From NCBI GenBank assembly GCA_010015675.1, contig ML976999.1:473284-523410 (forward strand): DNA of 50,127 bases. The letters run 5' to 3'. Shown piece after piece: positions 32,500 to 43,670 of this stretch. The notes beneath the pieces are model-generated. The model saw only the letters and a program-made list of their open reading frames with translations, was not told the DNA's origin and did no database searches. The translations under genes and the position numbers were made by a program. The DNA is from Byssothecium circinans (taxonomy: Eukaryota > Ascomycota > Dothideomycetes > Pleosporales > Massarinaceae). Every line of letters starts with the position of its first letter. Positions within the stretch are counted from its first letter, which is position 1.

Positions 32500-33498
32500 A
32501 ATTTGACCGCAGAGAGTGGGATGGAGCGGAGTATTTTACTGAACCGAGGTAAGCTAGTACTGTCACCCTGCCCCGTCCTGCAATTCTTTGCTTTGATTTG
32601 CGTTGCTTTGCTAGGGGAGGTTCCGGTAAAGAGAGAATCTTTTGTCGAGAAGACGCTTTGGCGCTCTCATGGATGGGGATAGGGACATGGATAGGGACAT
32701 GGACATGGATATGGATAGTGGGGACTTACCTTGAGAAGTCTCGAGGGAAACAAAGGAGCTGGGGTTGGGGTTGGGACTTGCGGGCGGAATTCGTGTGTCA
32801 TCGATATCCTGTACGTCGAGATACCACTTGAGAAAGATGCATCATGACTAAGTCACAGGGTTGAAGGGGCTATTGTTCCTCAGCTAGGTGAGCGGCTCTG
32901 GGAAGGCGGAATTGAAAGAATGAATGGCAAAGTGGTACCAAAGGCCCGTGCGTCAGACAGGGCATTGTCAACGTAGGCGATTTAGAGTCGAAGAGCCGTA
33001 ATACAATGTTTTATAAGTCGTCTACTGTAATTGACTAAGCTTCCTAAAGGTTGTAACGTTAAAGCTGAATAGTTAATGCAAAAGGGAATAGTTATGATGA
33101 AATGCAAGGTATGTAATACAGCTGACTGCACAATAGGAGGTGATTGGTTCGTCCTACCTAGGTACCTTATTCGGTCTATTCTAGACCGAACTCTAGTATC
33201 AGATCCTCACCTCCGCCTTCTCTCACGCGTCACACCGTCCGGTTCAAATGTAATGTCGACTTTGCAAACCGCTACACGCAGAGCCATTTGTTCCAGGCTA
33301 TGATTTGAAGACTGCAACTTATATAAGCACGCTCCTGGTGATGGCAGTGAAAGGCAATTCTTCCGGACAGCGGGCGCTTGCGATATTAAACCGATGGACA
33401 ATCTGTGCTCTCACGCCGCAAATTTCCAAATGATAAAAGGACGACTGGAGAATACGATGCGCTGGGTGCAGAACCATCGTCGCTGAACCGCCGTCAAG
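32500..33498. other. Intergenic stretch with a GGACAT/GGATAG microsatellite
   Basis: At about 32671-32720 imperfect copies of GGGACATGGATA occur in a row. No protein gene is supported. The right end is the promoter of the pectin lyase. Confidence 0.5.
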
Positions 33499-35593
33499 AT
33501 GGCAGTCTCCATATTCAAGCTCGCGACCATCATCGTCCTTTCCTCCTGGGCTTCCATCGCCCTCGCAGCCATCAAATCCTCCGAGGACACCAGCGCCATC
33601 AACATCTCCAACGACCGGCTCTCTTTCTCCGTTTCCAAAAGCACAGGATCCATCACCAAGCTCTCCCTCGACGGGCAGAATCTGCTCGGCACGGGCCGCG
33701 GACCATATCTCGACTGCCATTGCATCGAGAGCGGATTCTGGACTCCAGGCAATGGCGCCACGTACAAACTCGTCAAAGGAACTGACGACGCCGGCAAGGC
33801 ATATGCCGGCGCAGTGATGAGCCAGAATTACCAAAACACGGGTAAGGTGCTGGAGCAGTACTGGTTCCTGCGCGATGGCGAGACGGGCATGCACGTCTTC
33901 GCGCGCGTTGCGTATAAAAACTCTGCTACGCCCAGCGGTGGCGAGTTGGGTGAATTGCGCCAGCTGTTCCGCCCGAGCTCGTCGATCTGGACGCATTTAT
34001 CGTCCAGTGACGAGATGTATGGCCCCTTGCCCGATACCAGCGGCGCTCCGACGGTGCAGGATGCGGCGTGGTATGTAGGCGGCAACAAGGACCATCCGTA
34101 TGTTAAGCAGGTTTCGGATTATTTCACCAAGTACATGTTCTCCGAGGAGTGGAGGAACCAGATCGTACATGGCATGTATGGTGATGGCAGCAAGAGCGGC
34201 GATGGCTCGGCATTTGGAGCATGGCTGGTTATGAATACGAAGGATACGTATTTTGGGGGACCGACGCATTCGGATTTGACGGTGGATGGGATCGTGTATA
34301 ATTATCTTGGTCAGGCTCCGAAATACTTCCCTGTGGGGCGAACAGTCTTCTAACGATTGTGTAGTTTCGAATCATCACGGAAACGGCGTGCCGGAGATGG
34401 TCAATGGCTTTGATCGCACTTTCGGTCCTGTAAGCCCTCACTCTCTCACTACGCCTTTCTGCAGATGAGAAAACTCATTTCACTCCCAGCAATACTACTA
34501 CTTCAACAAAGGCGCCAAAGGAACCACGCTACAGCAACTCCGCAGCGACGCCGCAAAAACCGCGACCACCAACTGGACCCCCTTTTACGACTCGATCGCG
34601 CAACACGTCCCCAACCTCGTCCCATCCACCAGCCGCGGCACCTTCAAAGCCAGCATCACGCTCCCCAAAGGCGCAACCCGAGCCATCGCCGTCCTCTCCC
34701 TCAACAACGCCGACTTCCAAGACAGCGACGCCGACGCCAAAGCCTACCAATACTGGGCCGAAATCCCCACCTCAGGCACCGTCACAATCCCCTCGGTGAA
34801 AGCCAGCACCTACCGCCTCACCATCTACGCCTCCGGCATCTTCGGCCAATACACCCAAGACAACATCCCCATCAGCGCCGGCGCCACACAAACCGTAACC
34901 GCGACCTGGACGCCCGAAGCCGCAGGCACCGAGCTCTTCCGACTCGGCACGCCCGACCGATCCAGCGGGGAATTCCTCCACGGCTCCCAGCCCGACACCA
35001 GCAAGCCCCTCAACGCGCCCCAATACCGTCTCTACTGGGCCGTGCACGATTTCCCCACCGACTTCCCCTCGGGCGTGAAGTACCACGTCGGCGCCTCCTC
35101 CCCCGCTCACGACTGGAATTCGGTGCACTGGAGCGTCTTCGGCGGGAAAGCGAACTCGCTCCGTCCAAACCCCTACTACACCAACGTGTCCACCTGGACG
35201 CTCACCTTCGACGCCAGCGCCGCGCAGCTCGCCGGGAAGAAAACCGCGACCTTCACCGTGCAGCTCGCGGGCGCCAAGACGTCGGCGGGGAACACGGACG
35301 GCGAGGAGGGGGGGGATAAGCCGTGGAAGGATCTGCCGTATACGGTCGTCGTGAACGGGATACAGCTTCCCGTGTGGACGATCCCGGCGCGCCACTCGTC
35401 GAGCTGTGCCGTGCGTAGTGCGAAGACGTGTTATACGACGAGCAATAAGTTTGTGTTTGAGGCGGGGGTGTTGAGGGAGGGCGTGAATGAGATTTTGTTG
35501 AAGTTGCCGGAGAGGGCGACGGCGCCTGAGACGGCGGTGTTGCCGGAGAGTGTGTATGTGCAGTATGATGCGCTGAGGTTGGAGGTTGCGTAG
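33499..35593 (+). CDS. rglB: Secreted rhamnogalacturonan lyase (polysaccharide lyase family 4)
   Basis: Three exons: 33499-34309, 34365-34429, 34490-35593. The introns of 55 and 60 nt have a CTAAC branch in the first, and the joins give YNYLVSNHHGNGVPEM and DRTFGPQYYYFNKG. Product 659 aa. Signal peptide 1-23 (ends SWASIALA). The N-terminal catalytic domain starts SNDRLSFSVSKSTGSITKLS and holds GRGPYLDCHC and SNHHGNGVPEMVNGFDRT. An FnIII-like domain (TFKASITLPKGATRAIAVLS) and a C-terminal CBM-like beta-sandwich (FRLGTPDRSSGEFLHGS onwards) follow. The length fits the RglB type. It cleaves the rhamnogalacturonan I backbone of pectin by beta-elimination outside the cell. The subtype symbol is judged from length and order only. 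Confidence 0.88.
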
Positions 35594-35612
35594 ACGGGGG
35601 GGAGGGGGTGAT

Positions 35613-35635
35613 GGGTGGGTGGGTGGGCGGGCGGG
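35613..35635 (+). other. G-quadruplex-forming run
   Basis: Six GGG blocks separated by single bases, (GGGT)3(GGGC)2GGG, inside a G-rich 3' flank (35590-35695) between the convergent stops of the pectin lyase and the HET gene. Confidence 0.7.
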
Positions 35636-35729
35636 ATGGAGTTTGGGTCGGGTAGGGGGACGGTGAGGGGAGGGAAGGGAAGGGGGATGCTGTGTTGTGT
35701 TGCAGTAGCTCTTTAACTCGAAATCGCGC

Positions 35730-37990
35730 TCATACCAAGGTTATAACCCGCTTTTCCAAAGTCTGCAACCACTTACTACTCGGCTGATAGAACTCCGCGT
35801 AGCCAACTCGCTCATAAACGTCACCAGATTTGTCACGGACCGGACGGAGCATCAGGCCAAACGCGAGGCCTTGTACCCAGTAACTTCGATCATCCGTTCG
35901 AGCATGAACGAGTAGAAAACGATACCCGACTTCTTTGAAGTCAGGTGAATCAACCATGACCTCATCACCGAGCCAGGCATCTACCTCTTCTGGAAGCGCT
36001 GCATTTCGGTCTCGATGTTCCCTGATTGCACTAAAGATCTCCCTTCCATTTGGGGGTTGGTCTCTGCTGTTGTGAGGCGTGGGGGGCAACGTAGAAGCAG
36101 TTTGAGAGCGCTTGGCGGCGAGAACAGGATGGTAGAGTATAGGATCGCCCTTGCATTGGTTCGGTTCCACATCACCGGCCATCACCAACCGGCCTGAGTC
36201 CATTTCAGGAGAAACTGGGCTAACGGGTATTGTGAAGCCTTCCAGAACGAGTCGTGCAGATTCGATCTGTCCAAAGGGATTCACCTTGTCTACCGGGACG
36301 ATGTCGTGGCTTAGTAACCGTACCTGCCACAAGGTTGGAGGGAGGTTACGGAAGGGAAAATAGACAATCCAAGGGGCTGCGGCCCACGACCACGACGGCG
36401 CGCTAGAATCCACGCACGGTTCGGGTTGCCCTCTATTCCAAAACCTATTTCTCCATAGAAGCCCATGGACGAGATCGCTCGTCCAGATGCCAGCCACATA
36501 ATCACCTCCAAGGACGGGTAGAAGACCTGAAGCTATGCCTGAGAAAGCGGGCAACTTGTCTGAGGACTTGGTGAGCGAGCGCCTGCAGTATTCACATACA
36601 ATCGTGTAGTAGTCGTCTAGTAACTGCCTCCGGTCGGGCATTGTTGAGGGTACTGTTGATAACCGCTCGCGGTGAAGGACGCGTGTCAGTTCTTCAAAGC
36701 GAACGGGAACATCACTATCCCGTAACTCTCCCTCCGCTACTGATCGGTATCCGTCTGGACACTTCCAATAGATCTGATGTCGCCCGTAGAAGAGATGTCT
36801 TGGTGAGAGAACGAATTCCTGGAGTGTCCAGCCTCTGAAGGTCAGCGGGCCGTCTCTCCACAAGTGGTCCATGGTTTCCATCCCCTTTTGTGGTGATTGT
36901 ATAAGTTCGGCCGTTACTTCATCTGACTGGTCCTTATTTTCGTAGACTCGTAACTTGTGGGTGAGTCTAAGTGAAGGCTCCTGCGAGTTTAGAATGCCCG
37001 AGCTACTGTTCGCCGAGGCCATGGCGGATATCGTGACGGTGCTATCTCGATACACTATCCCCATTAGGGCTGATTCAGACGCCCAGTCCTGCTTAGAATC
37101 TTGAATAATACATAGTGAGTCAATCCACAGGTAACGAACCCCAAGCTCTTGCGTAATAGTAATAGCGTCGCGAAAGTTCTGGGGCAGCTCTGTGTAAGGG
37201 AGAGCAGCCTGAAACGTGCTCAACGTATTTTTTGTAAGCGTGACAGCAATATTCCCTCCCCAGCAGTGGCTCAGAGCAATATAACGAGCCCGTAGTCCAT
37301 TGGAGATGATGAGACGAGGCGCGAGAGGAACTTCTAGTGTTCCCACATCGACAACACGCGTGGGTAATTTTGACAATGAGCCATGTAGACAGCCCAAGTG
37401 ATCTTGCTGGCATTCATTTAACCACTTCTTGGCTATGTCGAATGTGGCACTTGATCCTAGGTTTGGATCTGGTTTGGATTTGCCAATGCGATGTGCGCGG
37501 TCCACACTCACGATCTGTGCTGCAATTCGATACCGTCAGCTTGGAACTTAACTGCTTTACTTGAGCAAAGATAGAACAGAAGCGTACCGGACGGAGTGAA
37601 AAGGTCAAAGTTGCATCGTACAGTGGGAAATGCCGACTTGAGTTGAATGAAGAAGAGTCCGACATTATGAGCGTCGGAAACCTCGTTTCCATTTTCGGAC
37701 GCGGTATCTACATACAGCCCTAGCGAAACCGTTGTCGCTAGCTCGTCGGTTGATGGACGGTCGCTGGCGCTTGACGCGGTTGCATGGAGACAGTCTACCA
37801 TGAACTGGCAGAAGCCACACCCATTCACGGCAGACTGCTTTAGTGCGCTGACTGAAGGTTGGTGCGGGTAGAAGGTCGAGGGGACGCGATACATCGGGTC
37901 GAAACTGACCTCGGACAATTGAGGGGGAGACCTCAGAAGACGCTGAATCGAGATGTCTTGGCAGAACTCGCACGACTGTGATGATGCCAT
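35730..37990 (-). CDS. HET-domain protein (heterokaryon incompatibility)
   Basis: Two exons, 37990-37588 and 37519-35730; the 68-nt intron (GTACGC, branch CTGAC, GCAG) joins FTPS to AQIVSVDRAHR. Product 730 aa. The N-terminal part has paired cysteines (SCEFCQDISIQ, GCGFCQFMVD), typical of this HET subgroup. The linker FDIAKKWLNECQQDHLGC is followed by the HET domain: YIALSHCWGG about 213-222, RYLWIDSLCIIQD about 264, RGWTLQEFVLS about 362. The C-terminal 350 residues are HET-associated without a known domain. HET proteins trigger cell death on non-self fusion; the partner is unknown. It is intact here, and divergent from another HET gene. Confidence 0.88.
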
Positions 37991-38491
37991 AACGAAAGGC
38001 TTTTCGGATGGGTTGAGGTTTGGGCGCAACCAGGCTGGAACTCAGCTAGGGGGGGATAAGCATACGCTCCTTCTAATCTAATTTTAGATGAGCTGCACGT
38101 CGCCTACCGAGATTGGTGGTGTAACGCCCGGGTGGCGGAACGCCCTCTGAACTCGATGTCCTCCCTACAAGATACAAACACATTGAATACCTGTAGATGG
38201 CAATCTTGATTACACCGATGTAGGTAGCGACAAGATAAGCATAACTCCAGGGCTGTTATAGTGTCACGTGACGGACATCTCTCCAGGGCTCTTACTCCTA
38301 CAGGTGCTTGACTTCTTCCCGGGTATTATAATGAGAGCCGGGTTTGGTCATGCTGTGCAACCACGCTGCAGATACCGGTGAAGCACTCGGCTAGGCATCT
38401 CATCCCCATTCTCATTTCAGCCTTTAAACTGCGCACACATTAACCGACATCCTTCTCACCCGCTACAAAGAAACATAAAAAACGAACAACT
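37991..38491. promoter_or_regulatory. Shared promoter region of two divergent HET genes
   Basis: 501 bp between the two ATGs. Contains CACGTGA near 38265 and CT-rich leader sequence before the plus-strand gene. Co-expression of the pair is plausible. Confidence 0.5.
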
Positions 38492-41033
38492 ATGAGCGAG
38501 TCTACAATCTGCAATTTCTGCCCTGACAACATCATCCGCGCCAAGTCAACATGGGGCCTCCATCACCCTTTCTACAGCACTCTAGCGGATTCCCACCAGG
38601 TCCGCTGTGCATTCTGCAGCCTTCTCTACCGCGACATGCGAGAGAAACTACCCTACCTGATGGAACATCGAGCCCAAGACGAGGCGCTGAAGCGCTGGCT
38701 CGACCCTTTCGTCTACGTTTACAAAAGCGATGTGGTGACCCCGCTGTATCGCTGGAGTATGCGCTCGCTTTGCAGGACAAGGGAAGGTAAAGAGATGGTT
38801 GCTATCACTTTTCGCGCCGTTGCGAGACGGGGTAGAGAGGTGGGAACGAGACTTTTGGTCTGCCCGAAAGGGTCTTTTATTGCTTTCCTGAGGCGGATCT
38901 AGGACGTTTACCGGAGGTAGGGAATCTCGGCGCGAGCACAAATCCAGGGAAGAGTCAGACTGCGCAAATTTTGACCTAGCTGTCGGATTGTGATGAGAAG
39001 CACAAGCATTGCCCAATGCAGATGAGGAAGAAGTGGGAGAAGAGCGGGAGACTGCGCGACGTATTCGTTCCTACGCGTTTGCTCGATCTGGGGAAGGTGG
39101 GCAGTAGAGAGAATATCAGGGTTGTCGACACGAAAGCGGAAAACATCAAAGCATCATATGCCACATTGTCTCATTGTTGGGGACCTGCAGACCCTAATGA
39201 TCCGCATAGGCCCAAGAAGGATCTCTTGACGCGAAGGACGATGGAGGAATTTACGACTATTGGAATTGGGTGGGAGAAGCTCTCGCGAAACTTCAAGCAA
39301 GCAATCAAGGTCGCGAGATTGATGGGTTTACGGTACATGTGGATCGACAGCCTCTGTATATGCCAGGGTCCAGATGGGGACTTCGTGACTGAAGGTGCGC
39401 TTATGCACAAAGTGTACGTAAATTTCCGCATGCAAAATGTGCTGAAGTCTTGAACACACGTGTCTGAGTAGTTGTACTCTGCTTGCTCAGATGATGCGTA
39501 CTATCACCCCTTGGTTGATCTTTGCTGACTTTGTATCCTCTACTTAGATATCGCAACTCACACTGCAATATTGCAGCCGCGGATTCCAGAGATCCTGCCG
39601 GAGGTCTCTTTAGGGAGCGAGAGCCATTTGAAGTACTACCAGCAAAGTTCGAATCCGGTGAAAAGTCCCCGATGTTTGGTGGTAAGAAGACATGGAGGGT
39701 GGTGCGGGGAGACATGTGGGATCAGGTGCTACTGAAAACATCGCTATATACGAGAGGATGGGTCTTTCAAGGTTAGTTTTTTCAGCTTTTATCGAGCCTT
39801 GGCTTGTGTCTAGCATGAACCAGGCTGGGCTGACTCTACATAGAGCGTATGCTGTCCCCTCGAGCCCTACACTTCAGCCAGCATCAAATATTTTGGGACT
39901 GCACCGAAATCAGCGCATGCGAAACCCTTCCCAACGGCATTCCTTCCCCCATCGATCAAACAGCATCAATGGACCGTAGCTGGCGAGGTCGACTCTTTGA
40001 ATCCGGGACCAGTAAATGGACAGCCGTGTCTGGAGTCAACGACCAATCGACTGAAAGCTTTTGGAAAGCTGCCGTAAAAGCTTACACAAGTTGTGAACTC
40101 ACCAATCAAGGCGACAAACGCATAGCGATTTGGGGTATAGCGAAGTTGCTTAGAGACAGTCTATCAGAAGAGTACGGCGCAGGGCTGTGGGAAGATTGGC
40201 TGGCTGAACAGTTGGCTTGGCGGGTAGCTGACTGTACGAATGCCGAGAGGCCTAGAGAGATGATGAAAAATCCTACATGGTCGTGGACTTCGGTGGAAGG
40301 TATCATCTTGTTGTCGGATCGTTTGCAGGAGGACAGGTACTACACAGTGGAAAACCACAAAGGAAAACCACTCGCATTTTCAATCAGGCCTGAAGATAAG
40401 ATCCGGCCCGGGGTGAAAAGAGAAAGATCGGATGATATTAGACAAGACATTGCACAGATGAGGGAGCTGTTGGCTGCCGCTGAGAGAAGTAGGGAAAAGT
40501 CATGGCCAGCGCCCACAAGTTTACAAAACCGCGATGCTGCCGATCACCCTAGCCGTGATCAAGAACCCAAGTTAAGTAGCAACGCCATTGAAATACAAGC
40601 TCATATCAACATCGGGGTCCTACAATGGAGCGAAACGGCTGCGAAGTGGAGCCTTGCCGTTACAGAGGGCACAGAGTTCAGTCCACAAGACGCTATAATC
40701 GATGCTTTTCCGGACACCAAGCCGAAAGCCGCGCACGAAAAGGTCACACGGTTTGTGGTTCTGTCCCTTCATTACTACGAAGGCCCAGATGAAATCCTAC
40801 CGAGCTTGCCGGACCCGGAAGATGATATAAGCGAGGATTCGTGGCTCAATGGAGTGGGTATTATGATCCAGCCTGTATCTAGTAGGCCCGATGCATTTGT
40901 TAGGGTCGGAGCTTTGCATTTCCCACACCTGAGCGCGGGCATGTGGAAAAGATTGCAAGATACAGGTTGGGAGGGGAAAGGGGTGAATCAGCAGTGGAGT
41001 GCGGGGTACGGTGTGAAATTCTATTTGGAATAG
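38492..41033 (+). pseudogene. HET-domain protein with an internal TAG and a frame change
   Basis: ATG at 38492, Cys pairs CNFC and CAFC at the N-terminus. After about 38830 the frame changes: either a 71-nt intron (38832-38902) or a one-base loss near 38885. The next frame reads GRLPEVGNLGASTNPGKSQ and then hits TAG at 38977-38979. Downstream the frame is open: LSDCDEKHKHC, HET motifs ATLSHCWGP and YMWIDSLCICQ, an intron at 39414-39547 (joins HKV to YRNSHCNIAAAD), RGWVFQ, an intron at 39772-39843 (to ERMLSPRALHF), and stop at 41033. The TAG aligns with the W of KKWLNEC in the neighbouring HET protein. Alternatively an intron 38915-38977/9 would skip the stop (GTAGGG...CCTAG). Inactivation is likely but not certain. 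Confidence 0.7.
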
Positions 41034-41035
41034 CC

Positions 41036-43037
41036 TTACAGAGCTTCCTCCCGTAGGTTCTCCTCGTCTACCTGACTTATCCCCAACCCAAAAGTCCTCA
41101 TTTTCACGTCTTTCGCGGTAAGATAATCCGTATTCCGTCTGGAAATTGGAGGTGTCGCTCTAGGTGAAGACACCAGAGGAGTACTTGCGGAAGAAAAAGT
41201 CCTCAGGCCATCTAGCTTCTCTCTCTTGGGGGTGTCGAACTCAGTCTCAGCTCTGCTTAAGGGTATCGATGGCGATCGCGAATTCATGCCTGGAGGGCTG
41301 TTGACCTGGTACCTTTTCAAGTCTCCAAGTATTCGACCAGTCGCATTGCCTTCTGCTGTGGGGCTTCTTGTATCTCTCGTCAAATCGTGGGTTTTGGACC
41401 GAGGTAGTGTGGAAGTGCGCAGCTGAGATCTTGCCCATTCGATATCGTCGTTATAGGCCTCAAGAGCCCAGTTGCCGAATTCTGGAACGTAGACAACGAC
41501 TTTGGTGTCTTCCTCGGGTACGGAGCTATCCAGGACTAAGTACCCCTGTGTAACTCGTAAGATTTCTCCCAACTGCTCTAACATAGACTCGGCATCAGTA
41601 GGTCTCTTGTGAAGCGTTGCCATGAGCTTAGCGACAGTGATTCCGCCGTCCACGTTCCCCAAAGATGCAACTGCGGCTATAGCATTCAAGGCTAGCTCAA
41701 AGTCGCTTGTTGACTGTCTCATTATCCGATCGATTCCGTGCTGAAACATCGTTTGCATGCTTTTCGGAAGACGATCCTGGTCCTCTCCCAGGTCGTTGAT
41801 CGAGAGCGCGCTGTGGACCATGTCAAGCCTGAGCCTGATCAAAGCAATGTTGGCAGATGTTTGGGTACCTAGATGTGGGGTCGAAAAGGTCAGCAAAGCT
41901 TATCAAGAGGGTTTCCGGCGAAAGGGCTCAGATGTACGTAAGTAGCGCAGTTTGTGCCAGGATTACCTACAAATGTTTTTAACCAAAGCATGAGCGGAGG
42001 TCCCAGAATTTCCCTCGGAGAAAGATATGCTAAGTGACGAGAGGGGAGGTTTGCTGTGGTTGTCGCTTCCGAGACCGATCTCACCGTGCTCTCTTTCCAA
42101 GTCCCATGCAACAAAGTCCAACATGTGTTTTTCATCAATGAAGTCCATGATGAAATTAGCGGGCTCCCTTTGCAGCAACCAGACTGTTTCCTCTTTGCTG
42201 TATGATTGGCAACGTCAGGCTTTCGTTCAGAAGCTCATGTATGATCCACGTACCAAGTTTTGCAGAGTGTGCCCCGACCTTTACATTTCCGACATATTTG
42301 CTCCTTGCATACGTCGCAACTCCAGTAAAGCCTTATGTACGATCCAGATGGGGATTCAGGACAGTAGTCACAAGAGATAAAGAACTCTTCGAAAAGAGGC
42401 TGGTGCGAAGTGACCATGATGTTGACACCCTTCTCTTGCAGCACTCGAAGCTCGCATTCAAGAAGCTCCTTAAGCCTGGTAGCACATCGATCGATATCGT
42501 CAACGAACAGAAAGCAACGATCCTGCTCGGCCACTTTTTCCACTGTAGCGTACATGCCAGCTCGTGCAGCCGTGGTCGGATTTCTGCTTTGTGACTGCGT
42601 ATCGGTGCGGCCGTTTTCATTGAGCGTGTGAGACGACATCTGTTCTGTCTTTCCTGAAGTGAATTGTCGGAGGATAGAGTGGAAGAAGCTTTCGAGAAAG
42701 AGGTTCTCATCAGTATCGATATCCTCGACCATGTATATCGTCGCTATATACGTTTTCGTGTCCGGATTTTCGTGAAGAGTCGCACGGATTCTTCGGACCG
42801 CTAACGCTGTGAATGTGGTCTACCTAGTCAGTAAAGCCTCAAAAGAAAACCCAGAAGTGTGCCTACCTTTCCACATCCCGGAGGCCCAGCACAGTGAATT
42901 TGATATGCATGCTTGTGACGCATCCAGTAATCAATCGTATCGCACTGAAAGAATCGATCGAACAATCTTTCGTATATATCACCTTGTATAAAGAAAGTCT
43001 CGTTCCAGTATGGGCGGATGATTTGGGTTTTCGACAT
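41036..43037 (-). CDS. NACHT-like NLR with a four-CxxC zinc-binding insert, no C-terminal repeats
   Basis: Four exons: 43037-42867, 42819-42254, 42197-41971, 41868-41036; introns of 47, 56 and 102 nt, all GT-AG with CTGAC branches. Product 598 aa. It lacks an N-terminal effector domain and opens almost directly with the NTPase: Walker A GPPGCGKTT (51-59), Walker B CFLFVDDID (159-167). A cysteine-rich segment at 207-246 has four CxxC pairs (207/210, 225/228, 233/236, 243/246), ZZ- or RING-like; the last pair is formed across a splice site, which supports the model. Helical STAND sequence follows (QTSANIALIRLRLDMV, then FELALNAIAAVASL). No ankyrin, WD or TPR repeats. Probable partner or sensor for the adjoining HET gene, with which it converges. 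Confidence 0.8.
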
Positions 43038-43670
43038 GATTTGCTGTGGAGCTCAGTCGCAGTATCCTCTGCAGCGAAGTTCTTCTCCTGCGATCGTAAA
43101 ACAGAAGTACTAAACTGGCAAGCGGGTTGCCGGAGCTGACAAGTTACAAAGTCCTAATGTGGTGTTGGCACAGCCTTGATGTTCAGCTCCGATCACGACT
43201 CACATAATCCATTACCTGCAGTGTAACTATATAGGAGCCAATCATTCAGGCATGAGAAATTAAATTGCACTCCAATCTAAATCTAGAGTCAGTTGCCTCG
43301 CGAGGCTGAGGGAACATTGGAGACCAACGTGAGCAGAAGCAGCTCAGCCGCAAGCAACCGCCCTGCTCATGAAAACTTTTCAATCTATATACACCGTTCG
43401 TCCTACAGATTTTGTACTCCGCCTTCACCTGCGCGTCTGTATTGGGCCAAGGAGTGGTCGATGCTCTGTGGATTCGAATTCTTGGCTCCTACTGACGGTG
43501 TGAAAGGTCGGAACAAAATGATGGTTACACGTACTAGTAGGATTCATTGTTGCCTTTTTTCTATGAAAAGGGGCTATTACACGACCGCTCAGCGATAGTA
43601 TCTATATAGCTGTAAGTAGACAACATATTCATCCGCAATCACCAGCTCACCGTCTTTACAATTGCGCTCA
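43038..43670. other. Intergenic stretch between divergent NLR and protease genes
   Basis: No gene supported; the frame at 43293-43598 is open but featureless. TATA-like TATCTATATAG lies about 70 nt before the protease ATG. Confidence 0.4.

Noticed and set aside
34465..35319. 284-codon plus frame inside the pectin lyase
   Set aside because: Arg/His/Pro-rich shadow of the lyase third exon in another frame.
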